From: Sphingobium sp. BYY-5
Lineage (GTDB): Bacteria > Pseudomonadota > Alphaproteobacteria > Sphingomonadales > Sphingomonadaceae
Assembly: GCF_022758885.1 (NCBI RefSeq)
Contig: NZ_JALEBH010000001.1
Span: 930,001-994,000 of the forward strand
Direction of reading: 5' to 3'
Length of the DNA: 64,000 nucleotides
In this document: positions 8,469 to 20,252 of the stretch, piece by piece
Layout of the letters: each line of letters begins with the position of its first letter
Position numbering within the stretch: the first letter of the stretch is position 1
Program-made: the position numbers and the translations under genes
Notes under the pieces: generated by a model
What the model was told of the DNA's origin: nothing
The model's database searches: none
What the model saw: the letters and a program-made list of their open reading frames with translations, nothing else

Positions 8469-9794
8469 TCAATCGGGCAATTGTTCGTTCAGTCGCAAAA
8501 TCTCGCCCGCCAGATAGAGCGATCCGCCGATCAACAGCTTGGGTGAGATGTCACCGGCGGTGGCCGCTACGGCACGGATGGCGGCTTCCGGTCCGGAATG
8601 GGCGGTGCAGCTTATGCCCCATTGAGCGGCGATGGCGGCAAAGCGTTCGGCCGGATGATGGTCGTGCCCCGGCACCGGCAGTGCATATATATGGGCGATA
8701 CGCCCCGCAAAAGGGGCGAGGAAGGCGTCCGCTTCCTTGTTCGCCAACATGCCGATGATGAGGTGCAGCTTCTGCCCCTCCAGCCGGTCGGCCGTGAAAT
8801 AGGCGCTGATCGCTTCGCCCGCACCGGCATTATGGCCACCGTCGAGCCAGGCAGTGGAACCTGTGGGCAGGGACGCCAGTAGCGGGCCATGCTCCAGCCG
8901 CTGGAGCCGGGCGGGCCAGTGCGCCCATAGCGGCGCGGCCTTGAGAGCGGCTTCGGACAACGGCACCGCGTCCTGATGGCGGAGCATTGCGAAGGCGAGG
9001 GCGGCATTCTGCACCTGATGCGCGCCGGCCAGGCGGGGCAGCGGCGTTTCGAGCCGGCCCAGATCGTCGCGATAATGAAGACGGTCGCGATAGATAGCGG
9101 CGTCCCAGCCATCGCCCTGGCCGATCCAGACAGTGCCGGCCTTTTCAGCGGCTTCCTCCATCACGGGAAAGAGCGATTCGGGGTAGCGCTGCGTCACCAG
9201 CGCCGCGCCAGCCTTGGCGATGCCAGCCTTCTCCGCGGCGATCTGTGCCAATGTGTCGCCCAGAAAGGCCTGATGGTCGATGCCGAGCTGGGCGATGCCG
9301 CACACGGCCGGATCGGCGATGACATTGGTGGCGTCGAGCCGGCCGCCCAGGCCCACCTCGATTATGCAGGCGTCGGCGTCATGCTCCGCGAAGGCGAGGA
9401 AGGCGGCGGCGGTCGTCACTTCGAAGAAGCTGGCGTTCACGCCTTCCGCTATGTCCAGCACCCGCGCCAGATAGCGGGCGAGCAACTCGTCGCTGATAAG
9501 CTGGCCCGCCACGCGGATACGCTCGTTGAAGCGCACCAGATGGGGCGAGGTGAAGACATGGACGCTCTTGCCGTCCGCCTCCATCGCAGCACGCAGGAAA
9601 GCGCAGGTCGACCCCTTGCCGTTCGTGCCCGCGACATGGAAGACGGGCGGAAGGGCGCGGTGCGGATCGTCCAGCCGCTCCAGCAACTGCGTGATCCGCT
9701 CTAGGCCGAGTATGTCCGCGCCGGGGGACAGCGACCAAAGCCGGTCAAGCTGGGCCTGCACCTGTGGATCGTCCGAAACGGCGTGGTCGGCCAT
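8469..9794 (-). CDS. folC: Bifunctional folylpolyglutamate/dihydrofolate synthase FolC
   Basis: FolC adds L-glutamate to dihydropteroate (making dihydrofolate) and to reduced folates, using ATP. The 441-residue length fits the family. Near residues 52-65 is the P-loop VAGTNGKGSTCAFL, followed by HVFTSPHLVRFNERIRV, the conserved substrate loop, and later the Mur-ligase-type segments DATNVI and LDGGHNAGAGE. It is cytoplasmic. It lies 37 bp after accD, as in many alphaproteobacteria where trpFBA-accD-folC form one unit, so it is probably the last gene of that transcript. Confidence 0.96.
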   Translation of the reverse strand: MADHAVSDDPQVQAQLDRLWSLSPGADILGLERITQLLERLDDPHRALPPVFHVAGTNGKGSTCAFLRAAMEADGKSVHVFTSPHLVRFNERIRVAGQLISDELLARYLARVLDIAEGVNASFFEVTTAAAFLAFAEHDADACIIEVGLGGRLDATNVIADPAVCGIAQLGIDHQAFLGDTLAQIAAEKAGIAKAGAALVTQRYPESLFPVMEEAAEKAGTVWIGQGDGWDAAIYRDRLHYRDDLGRLETPLPRLAGAHQVQNAALAFAMLRHQDAVPLSEAALKAAPLWAHWPARLQRLEHGPLLASLPTGSTAWLDGGHNAGAGEAISAYFTADRLEGQKLHLIIGMLANKEADAFLAPFAGRIAHIYALPVPGHDHHPAERFAAIAAQWGISCTAHSGPEAAIRAVAATAGDISPKLLIGGSLYLAGEILRLNEQLPD

Positions 9795-9831
9795 GGCGCG
9801 CTTGCTCCCCTACGGCGCGGTGATGTCTGGA

Positions 9832-10680
9832 TCAGGCGGCGGCGCGTGGCGTCAGATAGCCGATCACGCGGGCGAGCGTATCGCGCAGCTCACTGCGATG
9901 CACCACCATGTCCAGCATCCCGTGATCCAGCAGATATTCGGCGCGCTGGAACCCTTCGGGCAGTTTCTCGCGGATCGTGCTTTCGATCACGCGCTGCCCT
10001 GCAAAGCCGATGAGCGCGTTCGGCTCGGCGATCTGGATGTCGCCCAGCATGGCGTAGCTGGCGGTGACGCCGCCGGTGGTGGGATCGGTCAGCACGACGA
10101 TATAGGGCAGGCCCGCCGCGTGCAGCTTCTGGATTGCCACGGTCGCGCGCGGCATCTGCATCAGCGAAAGAATGCCCTCCTGCATCCGCGCGCCACCAGC
10201 GGCGGTGAAGATTACATAGGGGCATTTATGGGCGATCGCGTCATTGACGCCCTGGATGAAGGCTGCGCCCACGCCCATGCCCATGGAGCCGCCCATGAAG
10301 GCGAAATTCTGTACGCCCATGACGAGCGGCACGTCATCGATCGCGCCGCGCGCGTTGATAAGGGCGTCCTGATCTCCGGTCGATGCCCGCGCGGCCTTGA
10401 TCCGGTCGGGATAGCGCTTGGAATCGCGGAACTTGAGCGGATCTTCGGCGACATGCGGCGTCGGCAGCAGGATGAAGCCCGCGTCCAGTATCTGTTCGAA
10501 ACGCGCGTCGGGACCGATGCGGCCATGATAGTCACAGCGTGGGCAGACGGAGAGATTTTCCTCCCACTCCTTGATGAAGACCATCTCTGCGCAGGATGGG
10601 CATTTGTGCCACAGCGTCTCGGCAGTGGTTTCCTTCTTAGTGAAGGGCAGGGCGTTGCGAACGCGGTTGATCCAGCTCAT
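9832..10680 (-). CDS. accD: Acetyl-CoA carboxylase carboxyltransferase subunit beta
   Basis: AccD (282 residues) pairs with AccA to transfer CO2 from carboxybiotin to acetyl-CoA, giving malonyl-CoA for fatty acid synthesis. The N-terminus carries the four-cysteine zinc ribbon ([11 protein letters not shown]...[11 protein letters not shown], about residues 26-50), and the core has the crotonase-like segments [30 protein letters not shown] and [18 protein letters not shown]. The start overlaps the trpA stop by 4 bp (ATGA), indicating translational coupling to tryptophan synthase. Confidence 0.97.
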   Translation of the reverse strand: MSWINRVRNALPFTKKETTAETLWHKCPSCAEMVFIKEWEENLSVCPRCDYHGRIGPDARFEQILDAGFILLPTPHVAEDPLKFRDSKRYPDRIKAARASTGDQDALINARGAIDDVPLVMGVQNFAFMGGSMGMGVGAAFIQGVNDAIAHKCPYVIFTAAGGARMQEGILSLMQMPRATVAIQKLHAAGLPYIVVLTDPTTGGVTASYAMLGDIQIAEPNALIGFAGQRVIESTIREKLPEGFQRAEYLLDHGMLDMVVHRSELRDTLARVIGYLTPRAAA

Positions 10681-11510
10681 GCGGCGGTCTCCCGTGAATA
10701 AGTGGTAAGGGCGCCGCTCAGCGACGCGACGAAATCCTGAACGAAAGGTCCGGCGGCGTCACCATGTGATCCGACGATATCAACGATGGCGGAGCCGACA
10801 ACCACACCATCGGCGATGCGACCGATGGCGGCGGCCTGTTCGGGCGAACGGACACCGAAACCGACAGCGATCGGCAGGTCGGTGGCGGCCTTGAGCCTGC
10901 CCACCGCCATTTCGATCGAGGCCTGCGCCGCCTGCTGCTTGCCGGTGATCCCGGCGACAGCGACATGATAGAGGAAGCCGCTGGCGCCATCGAGTACGGC
11001 GGGCAGCCGCGCCGCATCGGTGGTCGGCGTGGCGAGGCGGACGAGGTGGACACCGGCCGCGCGCAGAGAGGGACCGATCTCGGCATCTTCCTCCGGCGGC
11101 ACATCGACACAGATCACGCCATCGACGCCTGCCGCCTTGCACTGGTCGGCGAACCATTCAGCGCCGCGCACCAGCATCGGATTGGCATAGCCCATCAGGA
11201 TCAGTGGCGTGTCAGGATGGCGCGCACGGAAATCGGCGGCGAGGGCGAAGATATGCTTCGTCTTCGTGCCGGCGCCAAGGCTGCGCAGGTTGGCCAGTTC
11301 GATCGCGGGACCGTCGGCCATCGGATCGGTGAAGGGCATACCCAGTTCGATGATGTCCGCTCCGCCTGCGACCAGCGCGTCGAGGATGGCGGGGGTTGCG
11401 GCGACATTGGGATCGCCCGCAGTCACGAAGGTGATGAGGGCGGCGCGGCCTTGCGCCTTGCAGGCGGCGAAGCGGGTGGAGAGGCGATCCCCAGTCATAA
11501 CGGCGCTCAC
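10677..11510 (-). CDS. trpA: Tryptophan synthase alpha subunit
   Basis: TrpA (277 residues) cleaves indole-3-glycerol phosphate to indole and glyceraldehyde 3-phosphate, passing indole to TrpB. The TIM-barrel signature [20 protein letters not shown] (about residues 53-72) holds the catalytic Glu, and [14 protein letters not shown] holds the catalytic Asp. [10 protein letters not shown] and GVVVGSAIV form the phosphate site. The gene overlaps trpB upstream and accD downstream by 4 bp each, consistent with 1:1 expression of the synthase subunits. Confidence 0.97.
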   Translation of the reverse strand: MSAVMTGDRLSTRFAACKAQGRAALITFVTAGDPNVAATPAILDALVAGGADIIELGMPFTDPMADGPAIELANLRSLGAGTKTKHIFALAADFRARHPDTPLILMGYANPMLVRGAEWFADQCKAAGVDGVICVDVPPEEDAEIGPSLRAAGVHLVRLATPTTDAARLPAVLDGASGFLYHVAVAGITGKQQAAQASIEMAVGRLKAATDLPIAVGFGVRSPEQAAAIGRIADGVVVGSAIVDIVGSHGDAAGPFVQDFVASLSGALTTYSRETAA

Positions 11511-12748
11511 ATCTCCACTCCCAGTGCATCTGCGACGGTGAAAATATCCTTGTCTCCCCGGCCGGACAGGTTGACGACGATGATCTTGTCCGCGTCCAGC
11601 GTCGGCGCGACCTGCTCGGCGGCGGCGATGGCGTGCGCGGATTCGAGCGCCGGGATAATGCCCTCAAGGCGCGAGAGTGTCTGGAAACTCGTCAATGCCT
11701 CATCATCCCTGATGGGCAGATACTGGACGCGGCCGATTTCATGCAGCCAGCTATGTTCCGGGCCGATGCCGGGATAGTCGAGACCGGCGGAAATGCTGTG
11801 CGCCTCGGTGATCTGGCCATCCTCGTCCTGGAGCAGATAGGTGCGGTTGCCGTGCAATATGCCCGACGCGCCGCCCGCCAGCGATGCGGCGTGCTTCTTG
11901 TCCAGCCCTTCGCCCGCAGCCTCGACGCCGATCATCGCGACTTCGGGATCGTCCAGGAAGGGATGGAACAGGCCGATAGCATTGGAGCCGCCACCCACGG
12001 GGGCGATCAGCAAATCGGGCAGACGGCCTTCGGCTTCCAATATCTGCGCACGGGTTTCCTTGCCGATGATCGACTGGAAATCACGCACCAGCTCCGGATA
12101 AGGATGCGGGCCGGCAGCGGTGCCGATGATGTAGAAAGTGTCGTGGACGTTCGATACCCAGTGGCGCAGTGCGTCGTTCATCGCGTCCTTGAGGGTTTGT
12201 GATCCCGACACGACCGGGATCACCTCCGCGCCCAGCAGCTTCATGCGGAAGACATTCGGCTTCTGCCGCTCGACATCCTTCGCGCCCATGAAGATCTTGC
12301 ATTCCATGCCGAACAGGGCGGCGACGGTAGCGGTGGCGACGCCATGCTGGCCCGCACCCGTTTCGGCGATGACCTTCTTCTTGCCCATGCGGCGGGCGAG
12401 CAATGCCTGGCCGATGCAGTTGTTGATCTTGTGCGCGCCGGTATGGTTCAGTTCCTCGCGCTTGAGGTATATCTTTGCGCCTTTGCCTTCGGGCGCCCTG
12501 GCGCGAAGCGCCTCGGTCAGCCGCTCGGCATAATAAAGCGGATTGGGCCGGCCGACATAGGAGCGCAGCAGTTCTGCGAACTCGGCGTCGAATTCCGGAT
12601 CGGTCTTGGCCGCCGTGTAGACCTTCTCCAGCTCCAGGATCAGCGGCATCAGCGTTTCGGCGACGTAGCGGCCTCCGAATGCGCCGAAATGGCCGCTGGC
12701 GTCGGGCTGGGTGCGAAGGCTGTTGGGCAAGGCAATGGTGTCGGTCAT
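11507..12748 (-). CDS. trpB: Tryptophan synthase beta subunit
   Basis: TrpB (413 residues) is the PLP enzyme that condenses indole with L-serine. The PLP lysine motif [19 protein letters not shown] (about residues 94-112) and the phosphate-binding loop [14 protein letters not shown] are clear; the N-terminus ([18 protein letters not shown]) is typical of the canonical TrpB1 form. It follows trpF after 99 bp, in which I see no leader peptide or Trp-codon cluster that would suggest attenuation. Confidence 0.98.
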   Translation of the reverse strand: MTDTIALPNSLRTQPDASGHFGAFGGRYVAETLMPLILELEKVYTAAKTDPEFDAEFAELLRSYVGRPNPLYYAERLTEALRARAPEGKGAKIYLKREELNHTGAHKINNCIGQALLARRMGKKKVIAETGAGQHGVATATVAALFGMECKIFMGAKDVERQKPNVFRMKLLGAEVIPVVSGSQTLKDAMNDALRHWVSNVHDTFYIIGTAAGPHPYPELVRDFQSIIGKETRAQILEAEGRLPDLLIAPVGGGSNAIGLFHPFLDDPEVAMIGVEAAGEGLDKKHAASLAGGASGILHGNRTYLLQDEDGQITEAHSISAGLDYPGIGPEHSWLHEIGRVQYLPIRDDEALTSFQTLSRLEGIIPALESAHAIAAAEQVAPTLDADKIIVVNLSGRGDKDIFTVADALGVEM

Positions 12749-12847
12749 GATGTCAGTCTTTCCGGGACAGATATGGGCGTTCGCTTCGGTTCGGAAGAAG
12801 CGATCAGCGCCATCGTTGTCCGATGCGCATGACGGTGAGTGTCTGCG

Positions 12848-13492
12848 TCAACATGCGGACACCGCTTTGCAGAAGGCCATGATCTTGTCCACACTCTTGA
12901 TGCCCGGCGCGCTTTCCACGCCGGACGACACATCGACCAGAGGAGCGCCGGTGACGCGGATAGCTTCGACCACATTGCCGACGTCAAGGCCGCCGGAAAG
13001 GCCCCAGGGGGACGAGACGGCAACGCCGCGCAGCAGCGTCCAGTCGAAGCGCAACCCCATTCCACCGGGAAGCGCCGCGCCGTCCGGGGTCTTGGCGTCA
13101 AAGAGCAGAAAGTCGGCGGCGCCGTTATAGGCTTTCGCTGCGTCGATATCGGCGCGGGTCTTGACGGAAATCGCCTTCCAGACGGGAAGGTTGAAGCGCG
13201 CGCGAATGGCCGCGGCGCGTTCCGGGGTCTCCTTGCCATGAAGCTGGAAGGCGGTGATCGCGCCGGTGGCGGCAAGTTCGGTCAGGATATCGTCGCTGGG
13301 ATCGACCAGAATGGCGACCCGTTCGATCGGCGCAGGGACGAGCGCCGCCAGTACCTGCATCCGGTTTACATCGACATAGCGTGGGCTTTTGGGAAAATGG
13401 TTGAACCCCAGATGGGTCGCCCCGGCCTTGATGGCGGCGCCGATCGTGTCCGGCGTCGACAGGCCGCAAATCTTGATCGCGAGTCGTGACAT
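12848..13492 (-). CDS. trpF: Phosphoribosylanthranilate isomerase
   Basis: TrpF (214 residues) catalyses the Amadori rearrangement of phosphoribosylanthranilate. Visible are the N-terminal KICGLS motif with the catalytic cysteine (residues 7-12), GFNHFPKSPRYV, and the C-terminal phosphate-binding segment SGGLDVGNVVEAI. Monofunctional TrpF at the head of trpFBA is the usual alphaproteobacterial order. An unrelated longer frame overlapping the 5' half of this gene and the trpB leader shows no protein-like signal. Confidence 0.96.
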   Translation of the reverse strand: MSRLAIKICGLSTPDTIGAAIKAGATHLGFNHFPKSPRYVDVNRMQVLAALVPAPIERVAILVDPSDDILTELAATGAITAFQLHGKETPERAAAIRARFNLPVWKAISVKTRADIDAAKAYNGAADFLLFDAKTPDGAALPGGMGLRFDWTLLRGVAVSSPWGLSGGLDVGNVVEAIRVTGAPLVDVSSGVESAPGIKSVDKIMAFCKAVSAC

Positions 13493-13525
13493 GGAGGGAG
13501 CCTTTAGACCGTAAGAACGGTCAAG

Positions 13526-14389
13526 TCACACCAGACCCGAAACCGGATCGGCAAGGTCCATGTCATGCAGCGCCAGCCACTGGTCGGCATGGGCGATGCT
13601 GGCATCCCCCAGGAAATGGTCGAGCGCGGCGATGATTTCGGGGTCGCTCATCGTCGCGGGATCGAGCGGTTCGTGCCAGTGGAGTTCGAAATGCGGGCCG
13701 CTGGTGCGGACGAGATAGAAGGGCAGGAAACGCGCGCCGACCTTGCGGGCGAGGCGCAGCGCGATCGAGAGATTGCCCGATGGCTCCAGAGACCGGCCGA
13801 AGGTCGGGAACCAGACCTGCCGCTCGCGCCGTTCATCGGCGAGGATATAGAGGGTAGCGCGATCCTTTTGCGTCAGATGCTTGAGCACGCCGCGCGCCGC
13901 ACCCCCGCCGCCGATCGCCTCACCCATATAGCTGGAGCGGGCCTTTCTGAGCTGGGCGGCGATCCTGGGGTCTTCGGGGTCTTCATAGACGCCCAGGCCC
14001 GGCCGATCAGTCGACCATTTGATATGAGCGGCGAGTAGGTCCCAGTTGCCGATATGACAGGTGAAGGCGATCAGCGGGCCGGGGGCGTCCAGCACCTCCC
14101 TGTAACCGGCGCGGTCGATCACGGTCACATGCGCATCGTTCACTAAGCGGTCGATATTAGCGAGTTCAGCCATGGTGCGGCCGATATTGACCCAGCGCCG
14201 GGTCAGCATCGCCTCCCGCTCAACCTCCGGCAGGTCCGGGCGCAGGATGGCGAGATTGGCGCGCGCGCGCGCATCGCGTAGCTTCATGCTACGTCGCGCG
14301 ATATGGACCGAAAGCTGGCCGCCGATCCAGGATGCGAGCCGTGCGGGCAGGAAGCGCAGCAGGGTGAAGAGAAAGGGGTTGGAGAGCAT
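13526..14389 (-). CDS. LpxL/HtrB-family lysophospholipid/lipid A-type acyltransferase
   Basis: A 287-residue membrane-associated acyltransferase of the LpxL/LpxM/HtrB family. The catalytic HX4D motif is CHIGNWDLL (His112, Asp117), followed by a RGVLKHLTQKDRATLYILADE stretch in which the family usually places substrate contacts. An N-terminal hydrophobic helix (FLFTLLRFLPARLASWIGG) anchors it. The ATG at 14389 is preferred because longer starts run into the divergent gene at 14445. Sphingomonads are known for replacing lipopolysaccharide with glycosphingolipids, so the acceptor may not be lipid A. The divergent neighbour is a ceramide-type glycosyltransferase, which hints at a shared envelope-lipid role. 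Substrate is not determined. Confidence 0.85.
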   Translation of the reverse strand: MLSNPFLFTLLRFLPARLASWIGGQLSVHIARRSMKLRDARARANLAILRPDLPEVEREAMLTRRWVNIGRTMAELANIDRLVNDAHVTVIDRAGYREVLDAPGPLIAFTCHIGNWDLLAAHIKWSTDRPGLGVYEDPEDPRIAAQLRKARSSYMGEAIGGGGAARGVLKHLTQKDRATLYILADERRERQVWFPTFGRSLEPSGNLSIALRLARKVGARFLPFYLVRTSGPHFELHWHEPLDPATMSDPEIIAALDHFLGDASIAHADQWLALHDMDLADPVSGLV

Positions 14390-14444
14390 CGCCCAAGCGT
14401 CATACAGCAGCAGTCGAGACGGTAAAGGGGCATGGAAGCTGGCG

Positions 14445-15557
14445 ATGATGATGGGGCTGTGGGTCTTTCTCCAGACGCTGACCGTGCTGGGTGTGCTCAA
14501 CTATCTGCGTCACTTGCCGACCGATCGGAAGATCGAGACGCCCGATGGCGTGGTCGTGATCCTGAGCGTGCGGGATAATTGGGATGGTGGAGCGGAATTG
14601 ATCGCCCGGCTAAAGGCGCAGGGCGCACCTTTCCGCCTGCTTGTGGCGACATCGGGGAATTGCCCGGCAGCGACGGCGCTGGCTGAGCGGGAAGGGGATT
14701 GGGTGCAACTGGTCGTGGCCGGCGTGGCGCAGGATGAAGGGCAGAAGGTGCACAAGCTGCGCGCAGCGCTGCGCGCCTTGCGGCCGGAAGATCGCTGGCT
14801 GATCTTCATCGACGCCGACATAGAGCCACCGGCGCGACTGGTGGGGCGGCTGCTCTTTCCGCTCGTGCAGGGCAAGGCGGACATCGCGACCGGATACCGG
14901 ATGCTGCTGCCGGAGCGAGGCGCGATGCCGGGGCTGGTCGGCGCGGTGGAAATGCAGTTGGCGACATTGCCACGCCATGCCAGCGCAACCATGCCCTGGG
15001 GCGGGGCAATGGCGATGACGCGCGACGTGGCGGACCGGCTGGATCTGGACGCGGCGCTGGCCGGGCGGCTGTCGGACGACATGACGATCGGCCTGGCAGG
15101 ATGGCGCGCGAAGCTGCGGCTGCGGCCGGTGCGAGACCTGCTGGTGGCCAGTCTGCTTGATGCGCATGGCGCCTTTGCCTTTGGCGTGCGGCAATATCGG
15201 CATATCGTCACCAACAGCGCGGGCATGTGGCAATTGGCGACGGGGGTCGTCGCGATCCAGTCCCTGATGTGGGCCTGGGCGCTGGGATGGGGCGGATGGT
15301 CGGCGATCGCGGTCGGCTATGGCGCGGCCCTGGGCAGGGCGCTGGTACGACGACGGATTGTCGGCGCGGTGCTGGAAGTCGAGCAGGCAGCGAAGGCGCG
15401 GCGTTCGCTGATGTGGGATATGGTGGCGCCCTTCGCCGTGACCTGGGCGCATCTGACGATGCAGGTGGCGGCGGCGACGTCGAGCCGCATTCGCTGGGGT
15501 GGCTGGGACTATTGGGTCAGGCGCGGCAGGGTGGTGCGGATGGAGCACATCACCTGA
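14445..15557 (+). CDS. GT21/GT2-type membrane glycosyltransferase, ceramide glucosyltransferase-like
   Basis: A 370-residue glycosyltransferase with one N-terminal membrane segment (GLWVFLQTLTVLGVLNYL) and hydrophobic C-terminal segments around 265-310. The GT-A catalytic points are FIDADIEPP (DAD at 123-125), LSDDMTIGLAG (Asp pair 211-212) and a Q-x-R-x element RQYRH (249-253) in place of the usual QxxRW. This arrangement matches processive GT2 and especially GT21 ceramide glucosyltransferases. Sphingomonads make glucuronosyl or glucosyl ceramides as outer-membrane lipids. Three in-frame ATG codons at 14445, 14448 and 14451 follow GGAAG; the first is used. The downstream DUF952 gene is convergent with 6 bp between stops. 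Confidence 0.82.
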   Translation: MMMGLWVFLQTLTVLGVLNYLRHLPTDRKIETPDGVVVILSVRDNWDGGAELIARLKAQGAPFRLLVATSGNCPAATALAEREGDWVQLVVAGVAQDEGQKVHKLRAALRALRPEDRWLIFIDADIEPPARLVGRLLFPLVQGKADIATGYRMLLPERGAMPGLVGAVEMQLATLPRHASATMPWGGAMAMTRDVADRLDLDAALAGRLSDDMTIGLAGWRAKLRLRPVRDLLVASLLDAHGAFAFGVRQYRHIVTNSAGMWQLATGVVAIQSLMWAWALGWGGWSAIAVGYGAALGRALVRRRIVGAVLEVEQAAKARRSLMWDMVAPFAVTWAHLTMQVAAATSSRIRWGGWDYWVRRGRVVRMEHIT

Positions 15558-15563
15558 CTTCCA

Positions 15564-15907
15564 TCAGAAACCCGCCGGGAACAGATGCTGGCCGTCGTCG
15601 CCGATGCGCAACACCACCTTCCCCGCGACCGCGCTCATCGGCAGGTCCCCATAGAGATGCGGGAAAAGCGCGCCGCCGCGTGACACTTCCCATTTGACCG
15701 CCTCGCCAAAGGGAGCAAGGTCGATCATCAGCATGACCAAGCGATCCTGCCCCGCGAAATGCTTGGCGACCGTTTCGGCCGCCTGATCGCGGGTCGACAT
15801 ATGGATATAGCCATCGGCCAGGTCGATCGGCGCGCCTTTGAACACGCCGTCGGCCTTGAACTGCTCATATTGATCGGCGGTCAGCACCTTGTAGGCAAAG
15901 AGGTCGC

Positions 15908-15911
<4 letters not shown>
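15564..15911 (-). CDS. DUF952 family protein
   Basis: A 115-residue cytoplasmic protein of the DUF952 family. Conserved features are AYKVLTADQYEQF, the GYIHMSTRDQAAETVAKHFAG core with conserved His and Ser, a VKWEVSRGGALFPHLYGDLP segment and a C-terminal LFPAGF. The fold is distantly related to ADP-ribosyltransferase-like or glutathione S-transferase-associated proteins in databases, but no activity is established to my knowledge. Its start overlaps the gyrA stop by 4 bp, so it is made from the gyrA transcript. Confidence 0.88.
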
Positions 15912-18583
<2,672 letters not shown>

Positions 18584-18861
18584 TGCGATTCTCTTTTTGG
18601 ATGGATGCGTGTCGTTGCTGATGCACTAGCCCAGCGAAACAAATCTGTCACCCCTCGCGCGCAGGCGCGCGCTTGCGCGTGCAACCAAGGCGGTGTGTCG
18701 CGCGGGAATGTTTACAGCCGGAACGAACGGCGCGCATAACGGTTGCAAATTGCGCCGATATAGGCTTGTTCAACGGTCATTCACGCGCCGCTCCCTAGTC
18801 GGCGCTCAACCGCGAAAGCACGCCTGAGCCCCCTATCAGGCGCGCAGAGGAGATGAGGATC

Positions 18862-20136
18862 ATGCGTTTTGTTACTCCGGTGTCGCTCGCGCTGGCTCTT
18901 GCGCTGACGGGCGGGGCTGTTTCCGCGCCCGCCTTTGCCGCGAAGAAGGAAGAGAAGAAGGCCGGGCCGAAACTCAACGTCTCGCCGGACGTCGTCAAGG
19001 CGCTGCAAACCGCGCAGGCCGCCGCCGAGAAGCAGGATTTCGCGGGCGCCAAGACCGCGCTCGCCGAAGCGGACAGCAAGGCGCAGTCGAACGACGACAA
19101 ATATCAGATTGGCGCGATCAAGCTGAACACCTCGATCGCATCGAAGGACGCGGCGCTCCAGAGCGAAGCGTTGACCCAGATGCTCGACAGCGGCCTGACG
19201 CCGCCGGAACAGGCGGGTCAGTTCAACGCCATTGCCGCCGACCAGGCGCTTGGCGCCAAGAATTATGACCTGGCCATTCAGCGCGCCGAAGCGGCGCTGG
19301 CGGCGGGCTATAAGGCTGAGGCGGTCAATCCTACCCTCGCTCAGGCCTATTTCGGCAAGGCGGGCACCGCCAATGCTTCGGTCGAACCGGCGCGCGGCTT
19401 CAACCAGAAGGGTCTGGCCGCGCTCAAGGCTGCGGCCGATGCGTCCAAGGCTGCGGGTCAGCAGCCTCCGGCACAATGGTATCAGATCGGCGTCGGCCGC
19501 GCCGAGGCGGCGAAGCTGCCCGAAGTGACCGACTGGGCGAAATGGGCCTATCAAGCCGAACCGAGCGGCCAGAATCTGCGTACGCTCGTCCGCCTGTTCC
19601 AGCGCGCCAATCCGAACATCTCGAACCGCGAAAATCTCGACGTTCTGCGCTTGCTGGGTGCTTCGGACGGCCTCGTGATCGCGGCCGACTATACCGAATA
19701 TGCCGAAATGGCATCGAAGACCGGCATCTATGGTGAGGTCAAGTCGGTGATCGACAAGGGGCGGGCGAAGGGCGTGCTGAACGCCAGCGCCGGCGCCGAC
19801 GTCTATCAGACCGCCGTGCCGAGGATCGCGGGTGACAAGAGCACCCTGGGTTCGGCCGAGGCCGATGCGCAGAAGGCGGCCAATGGCAAGATCGCGGCGG
19901 CGACCGCCGACGCCTATCTGGGCTATGGCGATTATACCAAGGCGGCGTCCCTGTTCGAACTCGCCAAGCAGAAGGGCGGCGTCGACGCGGACGAGGTGAA
20001 CACCCGTCTGGGCATCGCCAAGACATTGGGCGGCGACACGGCCGGCGCCAAGTCTGCATTCCAGTCGGTCCAGGCCGGATCGCGCAAGCAGATCGCCGAC
20101 CTGTGGCTGGCCTATCTGGGCACCAAGAGCGCCTGA
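18862..20136 (+). CDS. Secreted alpha-helical repeat protein (TPR-like), copy 1
   Basis: A 424-residue exported protein of unknown function. It has a signal peptide (MRFVTPVSLALALALTGGAVSAPAFA), a Lys-rich linker (AKKEEKKAGPK) and then Ala-rich helical repeats with TPR character, for example KALQTAQAAAEKQDFAGAKTAL, YDLAIQRAEAALAAGYK and DAYLGYGDYTKAASLFELAKQ. The ATG at 18862 has the better-spaced AGGAG; an in-frame ATG at 18853 lies directly against it. Its C-terminal third matches the next gene (KGGVDADEVNTRLGIA here, KGGVDAGRVNARLGMA there), so the pair arose by duplication. Probably periplasmic, perhaps a scaffold; nothing nearby names a partner. Confidence 0.85.
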   Translation: MRFVTPVSLALALALTGGAVSAPAFAAKKEEKKAGPKLNVSPDVVKALQTAQAAAEKQDFAGAKTALAEADSKAQSNDDKYQIGAIKLNTSIASKDAALQSEALTQMLDSGLTPPEQAGQFNAIAADQALGAKNYDLAIQRAEAALAAGYKAEAVNPTLAQAYFGKAGTANASVEPARGFNQKGLAALKAAADASKAAGQQPPAQWYQIGVGRAEAAKLPEVTDWAKWAYQAEPSGQNLRTLVRLFQRANPNISNRENLDVLRLLGASDGLVIAADYTEYAEMASKTGIYGEVKSVIDKGRAKGVLNASAGADVYQTAVPRIAGDKSTLGSAEADAQKAANGKIAAATADAYLGYGDYTKAASLFELAKQKGGVDADEVNTRLGIAKTLGGDTAGAKSAFQSVQAGSRKQIADLWLAYLGTKSA

Positions 20137-20143
20137 TCCTTTG

Positions 20144-20187
20144 ATCCTTCCGCGCGCTGCCGTCGAAGCGGCGGCGCGCGGAAGGAT
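20144..20187 (+). terminator. Strong hairpin after repeat-protein copy 1
   Basis: A 19-bp inverted repeat with one mismatch: ATCCTTCCGCGCGCTGCCG, six-base loop, CGGCGGCGCGCGGAAGGAT. It begins 8 bases after the stop codon. Only a short AT-rich tract (ATATTCGATTG) follows, so it may reduce rather than fully stop read-through into copy 2, or protect the mRNA 3' end. Confidence 0.6.
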
Positions 20188-20252
20188 ATTCGATTGTTGA
20201 TGAAATGATGCCGGAACATTCCGGCATAATATTGGGGGAGGCCGGGACGGCC

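Noticed and set aside
12749..12847. Possible trp attenuator between trpF and trpB
   Set aside because: No leader peptide with tandem Trp codons and no terminator/antiterminator pair was seen.
18655..18690. GC-rich palindromic run upstream of gyrA
   Set aside because: Mostly alternating GC (CGCGCGCAGGCGCGCG) whose pairing is expected by composition; no family or U-tract supports a terminator or RNA.
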